The notes under the pieces are model-generated. The model ran no database searches. It was given only the letters and a program-made list of their open reading frames with translations, and was not told the origin of the DNA. From positions 95,629 through 159,628 of the forward strand of contig NZ_KE387245.1 in assembly GCF_000430765.1 (NCBI RefSeq): a DNA stretch of 64,000 bases. Reading direction: 5' to 3'. The stretch comes from Peribacillus kribbensis DSM 17871 (lineage in GTDB: Bacteria > Bacillota > Bacilli > Bacillales > DSM-1321). Positions 46,052-53,514 of this stretch are shown here, piece by piece (position 1 is the stretch's first letter; each line of letters starts with the position of its first letter). Both the position numbers and the translations under genes were made by a program.

Positions 46052-47818
46052 TTAGCTTTGGATCGGGAGATGGATGTGAACCATTGTCCATTCGGTGTCT
46101 GCACTCTCAATGGTCACCCTGTATTCTGTTCCATACATAAGTTTAATCCGGTCGTTTACATTAAATAGGCCGTATCCCTGCTGTCTTGGTTCCATATGAT
46201 TCGGCTGTTGTAAAATTTCATTTAATTCCCTGGTCTTTCCGGGGGGGATTCCTATTCCGGTATCCTTCACCGTCAAAACAAGATCAGTTTCTACTTGTTT
46301 TACTGTAATGAATATTTGTCCCATTCCCCTTTTATTACGGATTCCATGGTATATGGCATTTTCCACTAACGGCTGCAGAAGAACTTTTATTATTTTGTAT
46401 TTTTTGACCTGTTCTTCTACATGTATTTCGTATTCCAGCTTTGATTCGTATCTGGTCATTTGAATGATCAGATAACTTTCAACATGTTTTATTTCCTCTT
46501 CGATCGTTATAAATTCATTTCCCTTGTTTAATCCGATTCTAAATAATGTGGTAAGGGCATTAATCAGCTCTACAATCCGATGTGCCTTATATTCATAGGC
46601 CATCCATTGAATGGTATCCAGCGTATTATAAAGGAAATGCGGTTTGATCTGCGCCTGCAGGGTTTTCAATTCAGCTTCTCTTTTATTTTTTTGTTCTGTA
46701 TACACGAGCTGAATAAGTCTGCTGATTTCCTGAATCATCCTGTTGTAGCTTTTACCCAGCTGGCCGATTTCATCATTGTACTTTGAGTGGAAAGGCTTAT
46801 CAAAACGGCCTTCCTCTACATTTCGCATCAAAGCTCTCAATTTATTGACAGGGTTAATGATAGAACTGGCAAAAAACCAGGCAGCGATGGACGAAACAAG
46901 CAGGGTGATCACACCGATGATATACGTGTAAAATTGTACCCTTGAGACAACTTCAGTAGTTTCATCCAGCGAAAACACTCCAACGACCTTCCATTTAATA
47001 GAAGGATATGTATTGTAAATAATTTGATATATATTCCGGTTGATCACCTTCTCCAGCGTATGACTTCGGTCTTTGGAAAGCCAGTCAGGATGGATCCGGT
47101 ACACAATGGGATTAACAGGCGAATAGACAACACTCCCATCACGATTCAGAATGAAGATAAATCCGCTGTTTCCTAATTTAATGGATTCGAGAACCTTTTT
47201 GATAAAATCAAGCTTTATATCCATTAAAATGACACCGCTTACATGATTGGTTACTGGATCTTTAACTGCCTTTACAGCGGATAATAAATTATTCACTTGA
47301 TAATCCGATGATTCTTTGATATTTCTTCCAATTGGATTACTGATTAATTGAAGCCGATCCGGTGCTGCTTCTGCCTGCTTATACCAGTATTCCTGAGTCA
47401 AATTATCTCTAGATATAGCAAAGGTCTCATTGCTGGTATACAAACCGCTTTTATTAACCGCAATCACGCCTGCAATTTCAGCATGGCTTTCTTTATAAAT
47501 TTTTAATTTTTCATTTACTTTTTGTTCAAGATCAGATATCGGCTCTTCTTCCTCCATAAATTTCTGTATACTCTCATCCATCGATAAATATTGGATAATA
47601 TCATCGTATCCATTTAGGTTGCTTTCAATTTGGTTCCAGACTTGTTTCATCATTTGAACGGTATAGGAAGTAGCTTCTTCCTGCAGGGACTTTTTATAGA
47701 TGCTGCTGCCAAGCAGGGTGAGGGTTAATACTGAAAGAATGATAATAACAAAAAAGTAGAATAGCAGCTTAAAACGGATGCTTTTATTATTGAAATGCCA
47801 AACAAGCTTCATATCCAT
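46052..47818 (-). CDS. Sensor histidine kinase (YesM family)
   Basis: A 588-residue membrane kinase. Helix 1 (about 18-39) and helix 2 (about 297-320) enclose an extracellular dCache-like sensor domain of about 255 residues. A HAMP domain follows (about 320-372), then the His_kinase domain with phosphoacceptor His394 in IKPHFLYNTLD. The HATPase domain has LLQPLVENAIYHGI (N box) and DTGIGIPPGK (G1). Start at 47818 or the ATG at 47812 is possible with GGGAGA. It signals to the YesN-type regulator downstream, probably after sensing a sugar directly or through a binding protein. Confidence 0.92.
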   Translation of the reverse strand: MDMKLVWHFNNKSIRFKLLFYFFVIIILSVLTLTLLGSSIYKKSLQEEATSYTVQMMKQVWNQIESNLNGYDDIIQYLSMDESIQKFMEEEEPISDLEQKVNEKLKIYKESHAEIAGVIAVNKSGLYTSNETFAISRDNLTQEYWYKQAEAAPDRLQLISNPIGRNIKESSDYQVNNLLSAVKAVKDPVTNHVSGVILMDIKLDFIKKVLESIKLGNSGFIFILNRDGSVVYSPVNPIVYRIHPDWLSKDRSHTLEKVINRNIYQIIYNTYPSIKWKVVGVFSLDETTEVVSRVQFYTYIIGVITLLVSSIAAWFFASSIINPVNKLRALMRNVEEGRFDKPFHSKYNDEIGQLGKSYNRMIQEISRLIQLVYTEQKNKREAELKTLQAQIKPHFLYNTLDTIQWMAYEYKAHRIVELINALTTLFRIGLNKGNEFITIEEEIKHVESYLIIQMTRYESKLEYEIHVEEQVKKYKIIKVLLQPLVENAIYHGIRNKRGMGQIFITVKQVETDLVLTVKDTGIGIPPGKTRELNEILQQPNHMEPRQQGYGLFNVNDRIKLMYGTEYRVTIESADTEWTMVHIHLPIQS

Positions 47819-47892
47819 ATTTCTCCCGCATAATCTTATCTCTATTATTATTCTAAATATTCAGAAAGACAAGGGCGTAATAGAAGATTTTG

Positions 47893-47930
47893 ACATAGTA
47901 AAATCGGAATGCTGTTTCAGCAATTCCGAT
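47893..47930 (-). terminator. Terminator/attenuator between ytfQ and the kinase gene
   Basis: Minus strand ATCGGAATTGCTG and CAGCATTCCGAT pair with one bulge and TTTTAC follows. It would reduce read-through from the highly expressed binding-protein gene into the kinase gene. Confidence 0.65.
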
Positions 47931-47956
47931 CAGAATTCCATTCTAAAACTGTTCAA

Positions 47957-48964
47957 TCAATATTTTCTTGAAGGCAATGCCTGTTCAGCGGCATCTTTTC
48001 CAACAAATAAAGATTCGTCTGTCTTAATCCATCTAGGAATTTCTTTTCCTGCTTTCAAATCCTTTACGGCTTGTGCAAGCTGTGGTCCAAGTAAAGGGTT
48101 GCATTCCACAATTATATTTGTCTTCCCTTGTGCGGCAGCTTCAAATGCATCTTTTACTCCATCGATGGAAGCGATTTTAATGTCTTCTCCTGGTTTTAGC
48201 CCATATTCCTCAATGGCCTGAATAGCTCCCAGTGCCATATCATCGTTATGAGCATATACAGCATCGATGTTTTTGCCATCGGATTTTAAAAATGCCTCCA
48301 TTACTTCTTTTCCTTTTGCTCTTGTAAAATCACCTGATTGGGATTTAATGATCTTGAAATCAGGATTATCCTTTAATACATTAGCAAATCCTGTCTTCCG
48401 ATCTGTTGCTGCACTTGCCCCTACAGTGCCCTGCAGCTCTACAATGTTTGCTTTTTTGCCGGAGCCCACAAGCTTGATTAATTCTTTAGCTGCATTTTCC
48501 CCCTCAAGTATGAAGTCTGAACCAATAAAGCTTGTATATAAGGAATCGTCCTTCACTTTTATCCCGCGATCAAGAAGGATCACTGGGATTTTAGCATCTT
48601 TGGCCTTTTTCAGTACACTTTCCCAGCCTGTCTCTACTACCGGAGCTAAAGCAATGACATCTACTTTCTGTGCAATAAAGTTTCTGATGGCCTTAATTTG
48701 GTTTTCCTGTTTTTGCTGTGCATCGGAAAATTTCAATTCAAAGTCCGGGCTGTTTCCAAGGGTTTCTTTTATAGACTTAGTTTCTGCAGTTCTCCATCCG
48801 CTTTCCGCACCAATTTGCGAAAATCCTACTACGATTTTCTTTCCTTTATTGGTATTGCTGCTTCCTTCCGCTTTTCCATCCGTACTATTGTTACATCCAG
48901 CAAGCAAAGAAAAAGACATAACAAGCACCAACAGACCAGCTAAAGATTTCATCTGCTTAAGCAT
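47957..48964 (-). CDS. ytfQ: Sugar-binding lipoprotein of the ABC importer, YtfQ-type
   Basis: A 335-residue substrate receptor. The signal peptide ends in the lipobox LLAGC (Cys23). The mature part is a Peripla_BP_4 fold with VGFSQIGAESGWR, VDVIALAPVVETGWE, VILLDRGIK, VELQGTVGASAATDRKTGF and YAHNDDMALGAIQAIEEYG, matching YtfQ, the galactofuranose receptor of E. coli. It is the first gene of the locus with its own promoter (element A) and a downstream attenuator. It is strikingly similar to domain 2 of the 628-residue protein. GGGGGA lies before the start. Confidence 0.88.
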   Translation of the reverse strand: MLKQMKSLAGLLVLVMSFSLLAGCNNSTDGKAEGSSNTNKGKKIVVGFSQIGAESGWRTAETKSIKETLGNSPDFELKFSDAQQKQENQIKAIRNFIAQKVDVIALAPVVETGWESVLKKAKDAKIPVILLDRGIKVKDDSLYTSFIGSDFILEGENAAKELIKLVGSGKKANIVELQGTVGASAATDRKTGFANVLKDNPDFKIIKSQSGDFTRAKGKEVMEAFLKSDGKNIDAVYAHNDDMALGAIQAIEEYGLKPGEDIKIASIDGVKDAFEAAAQGKTNIIVECNPLLGPQLAQAVKDLKAGKEIPRWIKTDESLFVGKDAAEQALPSRKY

Positions 48965-48995
48965 AGCTTTATTCCCCCTTCTTTAAACTATCTTT

Positions 48996-49054
48996 AACGT
49001 ACAAAAAAGGAGCTTAAAAGTATTTACAAAAAAAACAACTATTTTATAATTTTT
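48996..49054 (-). promoter_or_regulatory. ytfQ promoter with 37-bp bipartite element (copy A)
   Basis: The element (49018-49054, minus strand) starts AAAAATTAT and has AAATACT exactly 29 bp later. A -10-like TACGTT (48996-49001) follows at 25 bp. The leader to the ATG is only about 25 nt. Copies B and C share every spacing to within one base. Confidence 0.7.
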
Positions 49055-49072
49055 GGCTGCTGCAAAATAAAA

Positions 49073-49095
49073 AGCCTGCAGGAGTTCTGCAGGCT
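49073..49095 (-). terminator. Terminator of the zinc-ribbon gene
   Basis: AGCCTGCAG and CTGCAGGCT form a perfect 9-bp stem with a 5-nt loop. On the minus strand TTTTTATTTT follows, 11 nt past the stop. Confidence 0.88.
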
Positions 49096-49105
49096 CACCA
49101 ATCTT

Positions 49106-49489
49106 CTAATTTCCCTTTGATTCCAGCACAGGCGATAATGCCTCCATGGCTTTTCTCAATGCCTGTTCATAGGCTTTGTCTTTCCCAATCACTGTACGGA
49201 AATCTTCTGCATTTCTCACAGTGGACCTGCCCTCGATCTCATAGCCATTGTTGAAGATCAGGAGGCAGATCGTTGATTTATCACTCATTCTGTAAAACTT
49301 TTTCTCTACAATCATTTCTTCCAGTAAACTTCTTTTCTCATCTTTTATTTCATATTCCCTTGAATGGGGAATAACGATATGTTCGTAAACGTGATGGTTA
49401 TTGCAGGTTACAAGGAGGATCTTTTCACCTTTATGTTCTACATGGCTTATTTCTCCGCATTTCGGGCATATGCTGTCTAAGTGTATCAT
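49106..49489 (-). CDS. Zinc-ribbon protein with a gp49-like C-terminus, unknown function
   Basis: A 127-residue soluble protein. CPKCG at residues 8-12 and a later Cys (VTCNNHH, about 27-31) suggest a small zinc ribbon. The C-terminal 55 residues (ICLLIFNNGYEIEGRSTVRN, then GKDKAYEQALRKAMEAL) resemble the phage gp49/gp66 family, which is also of unknown function. The match is from motif shape only. The gene lies 120 nt downstream of a c-di-AMP riboswitch and its terminator, so it appears to be the regulated gene. It ends at a strong terminator. Confidence 0.62.
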   Translation of the reverse strand: MIHLDSICPKCGEISHVEHKGEKILLVTCNNHHVYEHIVIPHSREYEIKDEKRSLLEEMIVEKKFYRMSDKSTICLLIFNNGYEIEGRSTVRNAEDFRTVIGKDKAYEQALRKAMEALSPVLESKGN

Positions 49490-49570
49490 TCTTGCACCCT
49501 TCTTTCGTGTTTATCACCGTTTTTAAAATAGCTATTTATTGTCGTGTACAGCATGTTTTCTTTTCAGCAA

Positions 49571-49622
49571 AAAAGACCTATTTCCGTAGTATGCTTTTAT
49601 GCAAAGCACAGGATGGCCTTTT
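49571..49622 (-). terminator. Expression-platform terminator of the c-di-AMP riboswitch
   Basis: Minus strand AAAAGGCC pairs with GGTCTTTT (one G-U) around an inner TGCTTT/AAAGCA stem, followed by six T. It sits directly after the aptamer and ahead of the gene at 49489. Confidence 0.65.
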
Positions 49623-49624
49623 GA

Positions 49625-49757
49625 CCTCCTTCCGCTTTTAGCCGACGAAGTTAGCTGACGGGCAGGATGGCGAAAGAAGCGTTCATCCCTTCTACTTTCG
49701 TAGAATTAGCCCCAAAAAACTGGGTCCTCCGTTCTTATAAAAAGATTAGGCCATACA
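49625..49757 (-). promoter_or_regulatory. c-di-AMP riboswitch (ydaO/yuaA type)
   Basis: On the minus strand the conserved landmarks occur in order: a 5' arm with GGCCTAATC, CGGAGGACC, a GGGGCTAAT stretch, a variable hairpin, AGGGATGAACG, and the 3' core CCCGTCAGCTAACTTCG followed by GCGGAAGGAGG. These match my memory of the ydaO aptamer, whose 3' core is CCCGACAGCTAAC in a crystallised homologue. Ligand binding normally turns downstream genes off. A terminator (49571-49622) lies directly downstream. Confidence 0.82.
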
Positions 49758-49985
49758 TATGATCTTTCTATGTGCTTCATATTACGCCCGTTCAATTCTG
49801 GAGTAAAGGGTGAAAATCAGCCAGAAATGGTGATATTAAACCAAAAAACCAGAATTAAGCGTTTACATCTGTTTTTTTCTTTTCCCTGTTTATTTTTTTA
49901 CGGTTATTCGTGTGAATACACATGCTAATAAAGATGAAATGGAGTTATGGCGCGGAAGAGTATAACGGGATGTGGAGGAGGATTC

Positions 49986-50015
49986 CCCAGCCAGTATGTT
50001 AAGGCGCTGGCTGGG
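49986..50015 (-). terminator. GC-rich hairpin after the 56-aa membrane protein gene
   Basis: CCCAGCCAG and CTGGCTGGG form a perfect 9-bp stem with a 12-nt loop, starting 9 nt after the small gene's stop. There is no T tract, so it may act as an mRNA stabiliser rather than a terminator. Confidence 0.5.
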
Positions 50016-50023
50016 CATCGCCT

Positions 50024-50194
50024 TCAATCTCCCCGATCTTTGGAACGAGTTTTTTCTTCTTTCCAAAAGTAAGGAAGGCTGGCAATAAGGATGGATGCAA
50101 TCATAAGGATTCTTAAATTTTCAACAAAAATCATGCAGAATAAAAGAATGATAGAAATCACCCAGCAAAAAAGGGTAAACAAATTTCGATCCAT
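50024..50194 (-). CDS. Predicted 56-aa membrane protein
   Basis: A frame from ATG 50194 to TGA 50024 with GAGAGGTGAGAG before the start. The product has two hydrophobic helices (LFTLFCWVISIILLFCMIF at about 5-23 and LMIASILIASLPYF at about 30-43), then a charged tail KEEKTRSKDRGD. It is a plausible small membrane protein; no family is known to me. The hairpin at 49986-50015 follows it. Confidence 0.6.
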   Translation of the reverse strand: MDRNLFTLFCWVISIILLFCMIFVENLRILMIASILIASLPYFWKEEKTRSKDRGD

Positions 50195-50415
50195 GTCTCT
50201 CACCTCTCTTGGGTTTCCGGTTTAAGTTTAAATAAACAATGGCTGACATCCATCCAGATTCTTACGGCTGTTAATGATCATGAAATTCTCTTTGTCAGGT
50301 TTCTTGCTGCTGTTAACCTAGTGACTGAAGGACCGGAATCCTTGAATCTGGCTTTTCAACCTTGGACGTGTCTGGAGTCTTCTCTGATTCTCGTTCGCTT
50401 CATTCAGATAACATT

Positions 50416-50538
50416 CTATATATTTATATGGTCAATGATGACAGCCCTTTCCCTTTTGGCGATTTCCCTTGCAAGAGTTGATTTTCCTGAGCCAGGACTC
50501 CCGCCATCTGCTGGACAAACATTGGATATACCCTCCAT
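50416..50538 (-). pseudogene. P-loop NTPase (kinase-like) 5' fragment
   Basis: A 40-codon frame contains a Walker A motif, GGSPGSGKSTLAREIAKR, followed by the strand AVIIDHINI and then a stop. This is the N-terminus of an AAA/zeta-toxin-like or small-molecule kinase of the GLPGSGKST type. The rest of the gene is not found in any frame downstream, so the fragment is a decayed gene. GGAGGG lies before ATG 50538 only weakly. Confidence 0.55.
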
Positions 50539-50585
50539 AAATGTACTCTCGGATAAAAGGATACTAGTTAGCTAAAACCTCCCTT

Positions 50586-51008
50586 TTATTTTACAGTTCT
50601 TTTTTCTAAGAAATACTGACAGAAGCCCTTCGGATGGTCTTCCACTTTCCCTGTAATGGAATATCCGTATTTCTGATAAAATCCTGGTGCCTGGAAGCTG
50701 AAGGTGTCCAGTAGAATAAGTCTGCAGCCGCTTTCTTCAGCCGCAGCTTCTAATCGTCTAAGCAGCTCTTTTCCAAAGCCCTGATGCCGAATGCTTTGGT
50801 CTACCCAGAGGAAGTCAATATGCAGATGATACCAAAACATGGTCCCGGTTATTCCTCCCTTAATGCTCCCCTCTGAATCCTTGAGGATAAAACCGAATTT
50901 TTTTAAGGGGTGCTTCACTTCAGGAGGCAGAAAATTCATGTTGTGCGCAATCACTTTTTCTCTTATGTAGTCGCTTTCTTCCTGGTTCCATTCTTCAGAA
51001 ATTTTCAT
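50586..51008 (-). CDS. GNAT N-acetyltransferase
   Basis: A 140-residue acetyltransferase. The acetyl-CoA loop is SIRHQGFGKELLRRLEAAAEE, and the C-terminal strand FQAPGFYQKYGYSITGKV is typical of motif B. The start at 51008 (MKISEEWNQEE) has AAAGGGGGA upstream; an ATG at 51062 would add 18 residues lacking homology. Substrate unknown. It is transcribed alone. Confidence 0.88.
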   Translation of the reverse strand: MKISEEWNQEESDYIREKVIAHNMNFLPPEVKHPLKKFGFILKDSEGSIKGGITGTMFWYHLHIDFLWVDQSIRHQGFGKELLRRLEAAAEESGCRLILLDTFSFQAPGFYQKYGYSITGKVEDHPKGFCQYFLEKRTVK

Positions 51009-51195
51009 CGTAATCCCCCTTTCCAAAACAAAATTCATTATATCATTAAAACAATATAACAAGGCAAATATTTCCTTCTTGTTTTAAAAATGGATTTTTT
51101 GTTGATAAAGGGGATACACGAAGTCATTTTGAAATGGTATAATTTTCTATATGTTGTTCATGATTGTTTACGTAACTTTTCAAGGAGTGAATGGA

Positions 51196-51531
51196 ATGTT
51201 TAAAACAAGCTCTCATGAAAAAACATCATATCTGGTATTGTTTTTTGATATTACCTCGCTTCTGTTTCTTCTCATCGGCTTTCTTCAGATTTTCCTTGAT
51301 TGGCCCTCCCTGCTGTACAGTGATGCCAAAAGATTTTTGACACTGCCAATCATCGGGGCTGTCTTTTGGATCTCATTTACTCTGGTTGAAAGCAGCCTTC
51401 TCTTAGTCGTATTCAACAATAAAGAAAAATATATGAAGTTCAATAAAATAATGGTAAATTTAGTGAAAAACGGGATTGTTATTTGCTTCATCATTTTTAA
51501 TCTCCATAACATTGCAGGGATCTTAAGCTAG
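51196..51531 (+). CDS. Integral membrane protein of unknown function
   Basis: A 111-residue protein with three hydrophobic helices (SYLVLFFDITSLLFLLIGF, TLPIIGAVFWISFTLVESSLLLVVF and NGIVICFIIFNLHNIAGIL). The start at 51196 has AAGGAGTG at good spacing; an upstream TTG/ATG frame begins at 51151 without a site. I know no family. The nearest terminator is not evident. Confidence 0.6.
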   Translation: MFKTSSHEKTSYLVLFFDITSLLFLLIGFLQIFLDWPSLLYSDAKRFLTLPIIGAVFWISFTLVESSLLLVVFNNKEKYMKFNKIMVNLVKNGIVICFIIFNLHNIAGILS

Positions 51532-51864
51532 CTTTCTATAAATCCGGGAAGAACTCGAAGGAATCCTGAAATAAGACTGAATATCTTTATCTTTTCTCCC
51601 CAAGCGGTTTTGGAGGACGATCAGCGAAACATGGTAACGGGTGTTTCCCTGTTTGATTCCCTATCTTTATTAATGTTCATATCTGCCCGCCTTCTAATAA
51701 AATCCAATCCTCCCATATGTTTATTTTGAGTATCTCTTATTTTTGCTTGAATGTAAAAAAATTACTGTGTTAAGAAGTAATCATAATGTAAATGGATTGT
51801 TAACAGGAGGCTGTTGATGTAAACATTCAATAGGTTTACACTTTTATTCAGGGAGTGATAAAAG
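51532..51864. other. Gap with a dyad TGTAAAC-N9-GTTTACA
   Basis: No gene was recognised in these 330 bases. Near the right end TGTAAAC (51818-51824) and GTTTACA (51834-51840) form a perfect dyad 25 nt upstream of the next gene. It may be an operator for that gene or its promoter region. Confidence 0.4.
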
Positions 51865-52179
51865 TTGAAGACATATACTAAAAATACACTGGCATTCAAA
51901 AGTAAATTATCCACCATCGAACAGAACTCTGTAACAGATTTTATAAACAAGTGGGCAGGAAGCCCGGCTTCAGAGATTGAGGGAACCTTCCTTCTTACGT
52001 ACGTAGAAGATGAAACAGCAAGGCTTGAAACCGCAGAAGGCGCTTTCCATCTGCCGGGCGGTGAAGAGCTGAAATATATAACCCTGACCGAGGAAAACCA
52101 AATTGTAATTGGTGTTTTAAATTCCGATAGAGAATTGGTACACCGGATTTTATATCTGGATGAACGTCTTTACCAGTAA
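51865..52179 (+). CDS. Protein of unknown function (104 aa)
   Basis: The frame begins at TTG 51865 after GGGAGTGATAAAAG and encodes a 104-residue soluble, acidic protein. It has a helix-rich N-terminus (STIEQNSVTDFINKWAG) and a beta-rich rest (GTFLLTYVEDETARLETAEG, LILYLDERLYQ-like end). It is followed at 11 nt by a clear terminator. I do not recognise the family. The dyad upstream hints at specific regulation. Confidence 0.6.
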   Translation: MKTYTKNTLAFKSKLSTIEQNSVTDFINKWAGSPASEIEGTFLLTYVEDETARLETAEGAFHLPGGEELKYITLTEENQIVIGVLNSDRELVHRILYLDERLYQ

Positions 52180-52189
52180 ACAATCAACA

Positions 52190-52224
52190 GGCTGCATCTC
52201 CTTAACAGGAGAGCAGCTTTTTTT
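52190..52224 (+). terminator. Terminator of the 104-aa gene
   Basis: GGCTGC-ATCTCC and GGAGA-GCAGC pair around TTAACA and seven T follow. Confidence 0.85.
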
Positions 52225-52237
52225 CTTTTCAAGACAT

Positions 52238-53332
52238 TTAACCAACTTCAACCATCTTCCTCCCGCCTAAAAGCATCAAATGCTTAAGGCCAAGGAATAA
52301 TTCTATTACAAATAAAATAAGAACGACATATTTCCCTATCCCAATAATTTGATGTTGAACAACCGAAACGGTTGAGCCAGAAAGGAAGCTGCTGGTAAGC
52401 GGGGCCTTGATGGTAAAGGCGATATACATGCCTAAAGTGAAATTTCTCGACCATTGGGAGGGATGATAGGAAAAAAGCCCTTTGCTCCATCCTTTCGCAT
52501 GGACCCTTACACCTGCCCTTGCCAATTCTATTCCTTCTACAATAAGGATTAAGACTGTTGCCAGCAGCCAGAAAGTAGCTGCAAGATCAGGGTCTTTTAT
52601 AGGAGCTGAAACAGCTGCCAGTCCTGTAATGGAAACAGCTCCATGCACGATCACATTGGTATTGGTCCACCCATTCTGCAGATCGATTTTCTTCTGTTTA
52701 ATCAGTGATGATAAAATGGAGGCAAATCCCAGCAAGTAGAGCAGGCCTCCCAGGATGATCATCCATATAAATACCCCATGCAAAGCAGGCTCCTTCAATA
52801 AGGCTGCTGCTGAAATGACGACCGATTGCACCGCCACACAACCCAGCAGCAAGGTTCCGTTTAAATTCTTGCGGCGTTCCGGCTCTTTGAATAAACAGAC
52901 ATAATTCCGGATAACAAGAAGAATGAATGGAATCAATAAAACAACGGATAAGCTTAGCAATAACTCAGCTGCAGGCTTTAATCCCGGCCATGTGCTCTTA
53001 AGGGAGACAGCCGTTACCGATAAAGCGGCAATCCAAGTGCCGGTTCCAAAGCTTGAAACAGGATTCGAGAGATGCCGCTGAACAAACGAACCATCCCGTG
53101 CATCCCTGCCGTATTCTATGGCAAGCCACCCTATCACGGGAAGGAGTGCAAGAGCCAGACAGTGAGAAAGAAGATGAGCGAGTACCGGCATCTTTTTCAT
53201 CGCTCCATTGATTAATATTCCTCCGGCCATGATGATAGCTCCATTGCTTGTGGACGCTTTGGGTCTTTCTCCTATATATCGGCGTGCCCATACGATAAGC
53301 AGGATGAATAAAATTAGAAATAAAAAAATCAT
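52238..53332 (-). CDS. Polytopic membrane protein, TDT/SLAC1-like (uncertain)
   Basis: A 364-residue protein with about ten hydrophobic helices spread over its whole length and short charged loops. The stretch HLSNPVSSFGTGTWIAALSV, the even helix spacing and the length recall the tellurite-resistance/dicarboxylate (TehA, SLAC1) transporter family. I cannot confirm that assignment from sequence alone. GAGAGGAG lies before the start at 53332. The gene stands alone, separated from mtlD by the mtl terminator. Confidence 0.55.
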   Translation of the reverse strand: MIFLFLILFILLIVWARRYIGERPKASTSNGAIIMAGGILINGAMKKMPVLAHLLSHCLALALLPVIGWLAIEYGRDARDGSFVQRHLSNPVSSFGTGTWIAALSVTAVSLKSTWPGLKPAAELLLSLSVVLLIPFILLVIRNYVCLFKEPERRKNLNGTLLLGCVAVQSVVISAAALLKEPALHGVFIWMIILGGLLYLLGFASILSSLIKQKKIDLQNGWTNTNVIVHGAVSITGLAAVSAPIKDPDLAATFWLLATVLILIVEGIELARAGVRVHAKGWSKGLFSYHPSQWSRNFTLGMYIAFTIKAPLTSSFLSGSTVSVVQHQIIGIGKYVVLILFVIELFLGLKHLMLLGGRKMVEVG

Positions 53333-53431
53333 CATGTTTCTCCTCTCGGAAAAGGGATCTATTCTTAGTTTTAAATACCCTGAAAAAATAGAATAACTCT
53401 TCCCTAAAAGGATTAGAGGGGAAATAGAAAA

Positions 53432-53501
53432 GGCTGCCTCAGCAGGAGGACAATCTCTGCATCATTTGCATGCAGATCCTGATCCTTGAACTGAGACAGC
53501 C
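53432..53501 (-). terminator. Terminator of the mannitol operon
   Basis: Minus strand GGCTGTCTCAG pairs with CTGAGGCAGCC (one G-U) across a 48-nt loop that holds an inner ATCTGCAT/ATGCAGAGAT stem. TTTTCTATTT follows. Confidence 0.75.
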
Positions 53502-53514
53502 CATAGGGTGTTTT

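Noticed and set aside
49853..49867. ATGTAAACGCTTAAT-like cre box in the gap near 49860
   Set aside because: Two end positions deviate, and no promoter or gene start adjoins it.
50321..50575. 84-codon plus-strand frame
   Set aside because: It lies opposite the Walker A fragment on the minus strand, which has recognisable sequence.
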